Shown piece by piece: positions 1 through 5,124 of a stretch of DNA of 7,633 bases; within the stretch, counting starts at the first letter, position 1; each line of letters begins with the position of its first letter. The position numbers and the translations under genes are program-made. The DNA is from JBIOJM01 sp044450785. Its GTDB lineage: Bacteria > Planctomycetota > Planctomycetia > Isosphaerales > Isosphaeraceae. The notes beneath the pieces are model-generated. The model searched no databases, was not told where the DNA came from, and worked only from the letters and a program-made list of their open reading frames with translations. The stretch is taken from NCBI GenBank assembly GCA_044450785.1, contig JBIOJM010000424.1:1-7633 (forward strand), given 5' to 3'.

Positions 1-120
1 GAGCCGGGCGCGGCACCGCATCCCGCCGCCACCCCGGGCTGGCGGGTGATCCGCACCCGCCTTCCGCCCGGGCTTACCGCCGACGCCCGCAACCTCCACC
101 GTTCGCGCCGGTTGGCCTGA
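1..120 (+). CDS. 3' end of an unidentified protein (partial)
   Basis: An open frame enters from the left edge and stops at TGA 118-120, giving 39 residues that end in HRSRRLA. I see no recognisable domain. The case for coding is compositional: about 34 of the 39 third codon positions are G or C, as in the other genes here. One competing plus-strand frame stops after 15 codons, and the other runs on to about 171 with a proline- and arginine-rich product typical of shadow frames. It converges on the minus-strand gene that ends at 205, and I see no clear terminator hairpin between them. The start and most of the protein lie outside the window, so the call is tentative. Confidence 0.4.
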   Translation, partial: EPGAAPHPAATPGWRVIRTRLPPGLTADARNLHRSRRLA

Positions 121-204
121 CGTTCGGTCGCGTTCAGTTCACGCTCGATTGGCTTCCATTCACGCGTCCTTAAACCGACCCCGCACCCCACACCCCGCAC
201 CACG

Positions 205-771
205 CTAATAAATGTCCTTACCGCGCGACAGCCGGTCCTCGAGGCCGTCGGCCAGCTCGGCCACGCGGCGAACCAGCCCATGGGCGTCGATGGACTTGAG
301 CGCCTCGAGGGCCAGGTTTTCGATGACGACGAAGTACTCCTCGCCGCGCAGCACGCGGACGGCGAAGTGCCCTTCGACGATGCGCGAGTTGAGCTTCAGC
401 AGAGAGCGGCAATCGCGGTCGTGGACCGGCCCGCACACGGAGATCAGAGTCAGGATGGCCCGGCCCTCGGCATCGGTGCCGCCCGGTCCGACGTACACCG
501 CCTGCTTGCGATCGAGCCTCATGGGAACGACGATCTGCCAGCCCCGGCCGGACGCGTTGGCCTCATGGCGCGTCAGCCTCACGAACTCGACGATCAGCCG
601 CGCGACGTCGGGATCGGCCGGCTCCGGTACCTCGTACGGCTCGAGGGCGTCGCAGCCCGCCTCGGCATCAGGCTGCAAGGCGCCCAACGGCAGACCGCAG
701 TCAGCGCAGAACCGGTCCGAGACATGGTTGGCCAGCGTGCACCGAGCACACACAATCGTCACGGTCAACAT
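205..771 (-). CDS. Zinc-ribbon protein with YbjN/CesT-like domain
   Basis: A 188-residue cytoplasmic protein. The ATG at 771-769 is preferred over longer upstream starts because an AAGGAG ribosome site lies 10 bases before it (782-787) and the zinc motif begins directly afterwards; the upstream extension is arginine-rich shadow sequence overlapping the next gene. Residues 8-25 carry two cysteine pairs, CARC and CADC, a small zinc ribbon. An acidic proline-containing linker follows. From about residue 55 to 185 the pattern (LIVEFVRLTRH, then LLKLNSRIVEGHFAVRVLRGEE, then a helix near LVRRVAELAD) resembles the YbjN / sensory-transduction-regulator and type III chaperone-like fold, usually a protein-binding module. 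No enzyme active site is visible. It lies 74 bases downstream of the codirectional secreted-protein gene, so co-transcription is possible. The fold assignment comes from memory of the family pattern; the exact role is unknown. Confidence 0.8.
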   Translation of the reverse strand: MLTVTIVCARCTLANHVSDRFCADCGLPLGALQPDAEAGCDALEPYEVPEPADPDVARLIVEFVRLTRHEANASGRGWQIVVPMRLDRKQAVYVGPGGTDAEGRAILTLISVCGPVHDRDCRSLLKLNSRIVEGHFAVRVLRGEEYFVVIENLALEALKSIDAHGLVRRVAELADGLEDRLSRGKDIY

Positions 772-845
772 GGAAGAGCGGCTCCTTTGTTCTCTCGGGA
801 GAAATCCACGCGCGCCGCCGGCAGTCTCCAGGTGCCCCGACCTGC

Positions 846-1415
846 TCACTTGTCTTCCAGCTTGATCGTGGCCAGCAGGTCGTCGAAGTCGGCTCGAAGC
901 TTTTTCATCGTCTTGTCGGGCCCCACCATCCGGATGTAGTAGCTGGTTCCGTCGCCCATGACGATCCCCCCGAGCAGCCGTGCATCCGGCCGGTCGGGCT
1001 CCTTCGTGCCGCCGAACTGGGCCGGGTAGTAGTGCCCTGACGTCTCCGCTCGGGTCACGTCCACGTTTTTCCCTTTGACCTTCTTGCTCTCGATCGTGGG
1101 GGGATTGCCGTCCTTGTCCTTGAACAGTCTTTGCCACCGCTTGATATTGTCATCCACGGAGCCGGCTCCGCCGGGGAAGGCGAACACCACAAGCTCCGCC
1201 GGATAGTCGTCTCCCTCGATCGGCTCGACTTTCAGCTCGGCCCGGCGCATCTGCCTCGTCGGGGTGCTCGACTTCCAGGAAGCGGGTGCCTGGAACGTCA
1301 AGCCCTTGGCATCAATCGTCTGCTTGGGATCATCCGCGCCGGCCAGGACCAAGGTGAGGGTAAACACCCCCAAAGCCGGGGCAGAGACCCGCCATCGTAC
1401 GTTCGATCGTTTCAT
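846..1415 (-). CDS. Secreted planctomycete-type protein of unknown function
   Basis: A 189-residue exported protein. The ATG at 1415-1413 has an excellent AGGAGGAA ribosome site (1425-1432) 9 bases upstream, which settles the start. Residues 1-27 form a signal peptide: a basic start (MKRSNVRWR), a hydrophobic stretch (GVFTLTLVLA) and a likely cleavage near AGA-DDP. The mature part starts with an APASWK segment typical of small secreted beta-rich proteins, and it contains FAFPGGAGSVDDNIKRW and GDGTSYYIRMVGP before a final helix (LRADFDDLLATIK). I recall similar proteins as uncharacterised lipoprotein-sized or periplasmic proteins in planctomycetes. I see no catalytic motif and no lipobox cysteine. 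It is divergent from the ThuA-like gene across a 180-base spacer (1416-1595) in which I could not pick a convincing promoter. Confidence 0.85.
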   Translation of the reverse strand: MKRSNVRWRVSAPALGVFTLTLVLAGADDPKQTIDAKGLTFQAPASWKSSTPTRQMRRAELKVEPIEGDDYPAELVVFAFPGGAGSVDDNIKRWQRLFKDKDGNPPTIESKKVKGKNVDVTRAETSGHYYPAQFGGTKEPDRPDARLLGGIVMGDGTSYYIRMVGPDKTMKKLRADFDDLLATIKLEDK

Positions 1416-1595
1416 GATTGGTGATTCCTCCTAGGGCGTGCTTGCCGGGCTGAGACTTGCGGGCAGGCTCGGGCCGGGCTACGCTACGTCACGACTCGAC
1501 TCGATTTCTTCGTCATGCCGGTCTCGATCGAAATCCGACCGACCAACCCCGGACCGATCCCACCGATCAGGTCCCCAGAGGCAGGAGCAACACTC

Positions 1596-2378
1596 GTGAG
1601 TCGACCTCGGATCATCGTCTTGTGCGTGATCGTCTCTTGCTGTCCGGCGCACGCCGCCCTCGCCCAGAAGGAAGCGCCCCAGGGGGCCAAGGTCTTCCTC
1701 CTTTCGGGCGGCAAGCGCCAGCATCACGGATACCGCGACCAAGCATTGTACCTGTCCGGCGCGCTCGAGAACACCGGTCGGTTCCAGGTCACGATCGGCG
1801 AGGACGCCGCCATCCTGGAAACGCCGGCCATTCGCAAGTACGACCTGATCATCGTGACCGCCGACCGCCGCGACGACGAATTCAAATTCACCCCGAGCGA
1901 GCAGGAGGCGATCTTCAACTTCGTCCGAACCGGCCATGGATACGTTTCGATTCACGCCGCCGATAATGCCGCGAAGGACTGGCTCCCCCCTTGGCGGGAG
2001 ATGCTTGGCGGCATATTTTCGCACGTCGGGCTGCCCGACGGCAAGACCCGGAAGGGCACGTTCACCGTCAAGATTGCCGACACCGGCAGTCCGATCACCC
2101 AGGGCCTGAAAGACTTCACCATCAAGGATGAGCTGTACTATCACGTGCAGATGCAGCCGGACGTCCAGCCCCTCGCCACGATCGAGTATCAAGGCGTCGC
2201 CTGGCCGGTGGCCTGGAGCCGGACCTTCGGCAAGGGCCGGGTCTTCCACACCGTCCTCGGCCACCGTGACTTCGGGCCCGACAAGGACGACCCGCTTCGC
2301 GACCCGAATCTGAGCCGGTTGATCATTCAGGGAATGGATTGGGTCGCCGCGGGCCGGCCCGCATCCAGCAAACACTAG
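1596..2378 (+). CDS. Secreted ThuA-like domain protein
   Basis: A 260-residue ThuA-like (glutamine-amidotransferase-fold) protein. I chose GTG 1596 because AGGAG (1583-1587) lies 8 bases upstream and the protein then opens directly with a signal peptide (RIIVLCVIVSCCPAHAALAQ, residues 5-24, cleavage near ALAQ). An in-frame ATG at 1515 would put a proline-rich, non-signal stretch in front. Family landmarks in order: KVFLLSGGK (32-40), YDLIIVTADRRDDE (82-95), GHGYVSIHAADNA (113-125), DELYYHVQMQPDVQPLATIEY (178-198) and the characteristic GKGRVFHTVLGH (212-223). ThuA-like proteins are associated with sugar use, and in planctomycetes they are commonly found beside Gfo/Idh/MocA oxidoreductases, as here. 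Export suggests action outside the cytoplasm. Its length matches single-domain family members. The catalytic role of the family is not settled, so I give no reaction. Confidence 0.88.
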   Translation: MSRPRIIVLCVIVSCCPAHAALAQKEAPQGAKVFLLSGGKRQHHGYRDQALYLSGALENTGRFQVTIGEDAAILETPAIRKYDLIIVTADRRDDEFKFTPSEQEAIFNFVRTGHGYVSIHAADNAAKDWLPPWREMLGGIFSHVGLPDGKTRKGTFTVKIADTGSPITQGLKDFTIKDELYYHVQMQPDVQPLATIEYQGVAWPVAWSRTFGKGRVFHTVLGHRDFGPDKDDPLRDPNLSRLIIQGMDWVAAGRPASSKH

Positions 2379-2406
2379 GCGGACCGGCGCAAGGGATCAC
2401 TCAGGT

Positions 2407-2434
2407 GTAGGTCAGGCTTTCCAGCCTGACCTAC
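2407..2434. repeat. Perfect 12-bp palindrome with TTCC loop (REP-like)
   Basis: GTAGGTCAGGCT at 2407-2418 is followed by a TTCC loop and its exact reverse complement at 2423-2434. It lies in the 100-base spacer between the ThuA-like and oxidoreductase genes. No T-run follows, so it is not a classical intrinsic terminator, though such a hairpin could trim or stabilise a shared transcript. From memory this core (TCAGGCT-TTCC-AGCCTGA) recurs in planctomycete genomes as a dispersed palindromic repeat, like REP elements. It occurs only once in this window. Confidence 0.9.
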
Positions 2435-2478
2435 GGAATACTTTCTTCTGCGGTTCCACTGAGACAGGAGCGGCGATC

Positions 2479-3864
2479 ATGAGCCATGGCGATCAAGGGT
2501 CGTATTCAGTTGGTGGTTCGCGGCGGACATTCCTGGCCGCGACCGGCGGTCTGGCGCTGAACTTCGCCGTCGTCCCGCGTCACGTCCTGGGCGGGGCGGG
2601 ATTCATTGCACCGAGTGAGCGAATCAACGTGGCGGGGATCGGCGCCGGCGGAATGGGGGGTGGCGACATCGCCACCGTGGCTCGACTCGGTGCCAACATC
2701 GTCGCCCTCTGCGACGTCGACCTAGAGCGCGCCGCCGGTTCTTTCAGGGCGTTCCCGAAGGCGCGGCGATACAAGGATTTTCGCGAGATGCTCGACAAGG
2801 AGGAGAAGCAGATCGATGCGGTCACGGTCGGGACGCCGGACCACGTCCACGCCGTCGCCGCGATGGCGGCCGTCCGCGCGGGCAAGCACGTCTACTGTCA
2901 GAAGCCGATGACGCACACGCTGCACGAATGTCGAGAGCTGACGAAGGCCGCGCGGGCGGCTGGCGTCGCCACCCAGATGGGCAATCAGGGGCATGCCACC
3001 GAGGGCTCCCGGCTCACCAACGAATGGATCCAGGCCGGGTTGATCGGAGCGGTGCGGGAAGTCCACGTGTGGTCGGATCGGGCTGGACAGCTTTGGAAAC
3101 AGGGCATCCCACGGCCGGCGGATTCGCCGCCCGTGCCGACTTCTCTCGACTGGAACTTGTGGCTGGGGCCGATCCGCGAACGGCCCTACAACCCCGCGTA
3201 TGCTCCCGTCACGTGGCGTGGCTGGTGGGATTTCGGGACGGGCGCGCTCGGCGACATGGGCTGCCACATCATCGATCATCCCGTCTGGGCGCTGCGGCTG
3301 GGGCCACCGACCGTCGTCGAGGCCCGGACGACCATCGATGGGTCGTTCGTGGACGGAAACAAGCGGAACGTCGAGACCTATCCGATCGCCGCGATCATCA
3401 CCTACGAGTTCCCGGCGCGCGGCGACCTGCCGCCCGTGCGGATGACCTGGTACGACGGGGGGCTCATGCCGCCTGAGCCGGCGGAGATGCCGCTGGACCA
3501 GCGACTGCCCGAAAATGGCGTCCTTTACGTCGGCAGCAAGGGAAAGATGTATCACGCGTCCCACGGAGACATGCCGCGGCTTCTGCCGCACGCGCTTCAT
3601 GACGATGCCATCAAGGTCGCCAGGACCATGGAGCGATCTCCGGGCCATTACGAGGAATGGGTTCGAGCCTGCAAGGGGGGGCCGCGCCCGGTCTCGAATT
3701 TTGATTATGCCGGGCCCCTGACCGAGATCGTGCTCCTGGGTGTGCTGGCTCTCAAGTCACCGGGACGGCGGCTGGAGTGGGACAGCGAAAACCTCAAGAT
3801 CAAGAACGCTCCGGAACTGAATCGCCATGTGCACACCGAATATCGCAAGGGGTGGGCATTGTAG
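2479..3864 (+). CDS. Twin-arginine-exported Gfo/Idh/MocA family oxidoreductase
   Basis: A 461-residue NAD(P)-dependent oxidoreductase. ATG 2479 has AGGAG (2466-2470) 8 bases upstream. Residues 14-19 (SRRTFL), followed by a mild hydrophobic stretch, form a twin-arginine signal, so it is exported folded, as expected for a cofactor-binding enzyme. The Rossmann domain starts at about residue 49 with NVAGIGAGGMGGGD, and CDVD (78-81) is the acidic end of the second strand that contacts the ribose. The family's EKP motif appears as CQKP (140-143), a variant I recall from planctomycete members. The C-terminal substrate domain carries GDMGCHIIDH (258-267), with the conserved His263 and Asp266. The length and C-terminus (EYRKGWAL) look complete. 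Such exported members probably oxidise sugars or glycosides; the exact substrate cannot be read from sequence. Its last 203 codons are duplicated at 6468-7076. Confidence 0.96.
   Translation: MSHGDQGSYSVGGSRRTFLAATGGLALNFAVVPRHVLGGAGFIAPSERINVAGIGAGGMGGGDIATVARLGANIVALCDVDLERAAGSFRAFPKARRYKDFREMLDKEEKQIDAVTVGTPDHVHAVAAMAAVRAGKHVYCQKPMTHTLHECRELTKAARAAGVATQMGNQGHATEGSRLTNEWIQAGLIGAVREVHVWSDRAGQLWKQGIPRPADSPPVPTSLDWNLWLGPIRERPYNPAYAPVTWRGWWDFGTGALGDMGCHIIDHPVWALRLGPPTVVEARTTIDGSFVDGNKRNVETYPIAAIITYEFPARGDLPPVRMTWYDGGLMPPEPAEMPLDQRLPENGVLYVGSKGKMYHASHGDMPRLLPHALHDDAIKVARTMERSPGHYEEWVRACKGGPRPVSNFDYAGPLTEIVLLGVLALKSPGRRLEWDSENLKIKNAPELNRHVHTEYRKGWAL
3256..3864 (+). repeat. 609-bp direct repeat, first copy (second copy 6468-7076)
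   Basis: From Met260 of the oxidoreductase to its stop codon, this segment matches 6468-7076 at a constant offset of 3212 with no insertion or deletion. Hand alignment gave 35 mismatches in 609 positions, about 94% identity. The longest identical run I found is 3463-3524 (62 bases). Upstream of 3256 and a few bases beyond the stop codon the two copies share nothing obvious. The repeats flank the accessory genes between them and could recombine to remove them. Confidence 0.95.
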
Positions 3865-3966
3865 ACTGCTCGCGGCCCGAACAGAGACATTCGCAATCCC
3901 GGCCGCTTTTGCGCGGGCGAGACGCTCGCGTTTCCAGAAACCGAACGCACGAAACGAACGAGGACC

Positions 3967-4028
3967 AAGGACCACGCGGATTTGAACTCGCGCTTCGAAG
4001 AGATCGGTTGTCGCGACGACCGGTCCTC
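3967..4028 (-). other. tRNA-like remnant or complex hairpin, too short for a tRNA
   Basis: Read on the minus strand, GAGGACC (4028-4022) can pair with GGTCCTT (3973-3967) like an acceptor stem, with one G-U pair, and GAGTTCAAATCC near 3990-3979 resembles a tRNA T-arm. Only 48 bases separate the stem halves, against about 58 expected; the T-stem has mismatches and no clear D-arm or CCA end is present. It is therefore not a functional tRNA. It may be a decayed tRNA fragment of the kind often left at integration sites, or a chance palindromic region. Confidence 0.25.
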
Positions 4029-4037
4029 ACGTAAAAT
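4003..4037 (+). promoter_or_regulatory. Candidate promoter overlapped by a dyad operator-like site
   Basis: TTGTCG at 4008-4013 matches four of six bases of a sigma-70 -35 box. After an 18-base spacer, TAAAAT at 4032-4037 matches five of six bases of a -10 box. The expected transcription start near 4044 lies shortly before the reading frames at 4062-4070. The -35 box falls inside an imperfect 22-base palindrome, 4003-4024, centred on TCGCGA with two T-G mismatches. A symmetric site over a -35 box is a common repressor arrangement. This is pattern matching only, and planctomycete promoters may differ. Confidence 0.3.
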
Positions 4038-4069
4038 AGCGAGTGAGTCCTGGAGAGAAGCGTGGCAGG

Positions 4070-4273
4070 ATGTCGGTCTCCCTGTTCGGAAAGTTGTTCG
4101 TCGACCCGGCTCAAATCGCGGACAGCCAACGGCGAATGTCCTCCCTCGCCGACGAGGTTTCCTCCGCGACTTTCACGGCTGCAGGAGGCCGGACATGCTG
4201 TCGGTGCCGGTGTTGCAATGATGGCTTCATCGACTGGAGGGGGGACAAGGGGCGGTGGAGGTGCCGGCGGTAG
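4070..4273 (+). CDS. Small cysteine-rich zinc-ribbon-like ORF, possibly truncated
   Basis: A 67-codon frame from ATG 4070 to the first of two consecutive TAG codons. A GGAGAG site (4052-4057) lies 12 bases upstream. The start (MSVSLFGKLFVDP) is followed by a helix-prone part (QRRMSSLADEV) and a cysteine-rich end, CCRCRCC then NDGFIDWRGDKGRWRC (about residues 44-65), which resembles a zinc ribbon missing its last cysteine pair partner. About three quarters of its third codon positions are G or C, clearly better than the competing frame over the same bases. The downstream part of the other frame looks like a toxin domain, so this may be the original 5' part of that gene separated by a frameshift, or an independent small gene. 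It is not assigned to a family. Confidence 0.42.
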   Translation: MSVSLFGKLFVDPAQIADSQRRMSSLADEVSSATFTAAGGRTCCRCRCCNDGFIDWRGDKGRWRCRR

Positions 4274-4499
4274 TAGGAAGCCCTCATCCCCGAGCCAACT
4301 GAACAAAGACATTGGGACGGGGAAGGCCCCAAGCACAGTCGACCGCGCCGATTCCCCGAGGATCCCGCACGAGAAGCCGCACGTCCATTTCACGAGCGGG
4401 GACGCACTGAATTCCGACGGCACATGGAAGCATGGAGGCAGGCTGCTCAGCAACACCGAGAAATCGTGGCTAACGGGACACGGGTGGACCCTGCCTTAG
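4218..4499 (+). CDS. Polymorphic-toxin-type C-terminal domain, stand-alone
   Basis: The frame is open from GTG 4062 to TAG 4497-4499. I place the start at the tandem ATGs 4218/4221 because 4062-4217 has poor third-position GC and is better explained by another frame; neither start is proven. The 93-residue product opens with a glycine-rich linker (GGGTRGGGGAGG). A compact domain follows: GTGKAPSTVDR (33-43), PHVHF (54-58), DGTWKHGGRLLSNTEKSWL (67-85) and GHGWTLP at the end. I recall this arrangement at the extreme C-termini of Rhs/CdiA-type polymorphic toxins, where such domains are usually nucleases. His55, His57, Lys71, His72 and Arg75 are plausible active residues. There is no delivery or repeat domain, so it is either an orphan cartridge or the remnant of a larger toxin. 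The next gene starts only 10 bases later, as expected for its immunity partner. Confidence 0.65.
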   Translation: MMASSTGGGTRGGGGAGGSRKPSSPSQLNKDIGTGKAPSTVDRADSPRIPHEKPHVHFTSGDALNSDGTWKHGGRLLSNTEKSWLTGHGWTLP

Positions 4500-4509
4500 G
4501 AACAAGATC

Positions 4510-4974
4510 ATGAAGAGGCACGAGAGAATCGGCGAATGGTTGACGGAAACGATTGAGAGTCGAGGCGATCGCCGCTACGACGACCTTCACATTGACCAAG
4601 TCGATCCGGAGTTCAAGAAACGCGAACTCTGGGTAAACGGGGGGATAGAGTGCTTCCGCCTGGCGTTGAACGCACGCGACGTCCGAGGCGCGGAATTTAC
4701 AGTTGCCCTGGCCTTCTCGCTCGAAACCGGGGAGAGCCCGTTGGGACGCAACTTCGAAGACCTTCCGAGTTTGGAAGCTCAATTCGATGTCTCTCCCCCT
4801 TCTTTGTACCTATTTCACCGAGGTGAGGAGCCGTGGGCGCGTCCCGGAGGAGGCTTCGTCGAGGTATCGATTGACCCGTTCCCGTCTATCCCCAACGCCC
4901 ATCGCGTATTATTCGCCGAGTTCGTCCAGGAGGAATCCGGTGCCTACGCTCGTTCGATCTTCCTTGCTGGATAG
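4510..4974 (+). CDS. Putative immunity protein of the preceding toxin domain
   Basis: A 154-residue soluble protein with no signal peptide or membrane segment. ATG 4510 lies 10 bases after the toxin-frame stop. An AGGA at 4498-4501, overlapping that stop codon, serves as ribosome site, so the two are probably translationally coupled. Residues 1-20 (MKRHERIGEWLTETIESRGD) look helical, followed by mixed strands (ELWVNGGIECFRLALNARDV, then EFTVALAFSLETG). The protein is acidic overall, as many immunity proteins are. I do not recognise the family; the role rests on position, size, charge and coupling to the toxin-like domain. Alternative: an unrelated conserved hypothetical protein. The 133 bases after it (4975-5107) hold only a doubtful minus-strand frame. 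Confidence 0.72.
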   Translation: MKRHERIGEWLTETIESRGDRRYDDLHIDQVDPEFKKRELWVNGGIECFRLALNARDVRGAEFTVALAFSLETGESPLGRNFEDLPSLEAQFDVSPPSLYLFHRGEEPWARPGGGFVEVSIDPFPSIPNAHRVLFAEFVQEESGAYARSIFLAG

Positions 4975-4977
4975 TCG

Positions 4978-5124
4978 TCACTCGGTGTCGGCCGTCCCAC
5001 CGCCGCGAGCGCGCGACATGGTCGTCGGGTCATGCGCCGCGCGAAGACGCGCGACGGCGTGATCGAGGTTTAATGCTCCAAGGTAGGCGGAGACGTGATA
5101 GTTCTTGATGGCGGGAAGGGCCAT
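4978..5124 (-). CDS. Doubtful 48-codon minus-strand ORF, perhaps a gene remnant
   Basis: ATG 5124-5122 to TGA 4980-4978 encodes 48 residues starting MALPAIKNYHVSAYLG and containing LDHAVARLRAAHDP. Three quarters of its third codon positions are G or C, and the residue mix is protein-like, which is unusual for a chance frame. It fills the gap between the immunity-like gene and the RING-like gene, and its start overlaps an internal ATG of the latter on the opposite strand. I see no ribosome site and no family. It could be the 3' end of a lost minus-strand gene or chance. Confidence 0.22.
   Translation of the reverse strand: MALPAIKNYHVSAYLGALNLDHAVARLRAAHDPTTMSRARGGGTADTE

Noticed and set aside
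212..939. Long plus-strand frames opposite the zinc-ribbon/YbjN-like gene
   Set aside because: They are antisense shadows produced by GC bias; the minus-strand gene has the ribosome site, zinc motif and codon bias.
1479..2375. 298-codon minus-strand frame opposite the ThuA-like gene
   Set aside because: The plus strand has clear ThuA motifs, a signal peptide and a ribosome site; the antisense product has no family-like features.
2722..3648. 308-codon minus-strand frame opposite the oxidoreductase, with a similar one at 6372-6860
   Set aside because: Both lie antisense to the same duplicated sequence, so their resemblance to each other comes from the duplication and not from coding.
3967..4028. 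A functional minus-strand tRNA gene
   Set aside because: The distance between the acceptor-like halves is about ten bases too short, the T-stem is mismatched, and there is no D-arm or CCA end.
3800..4456. 218-codon minus-strand frame across the left part of the islet
   Set aside because: It is low-complexity and proline- or serine-rich, and it lies opposite better supported plus-strand frames; no ribosome site or domain was seen.
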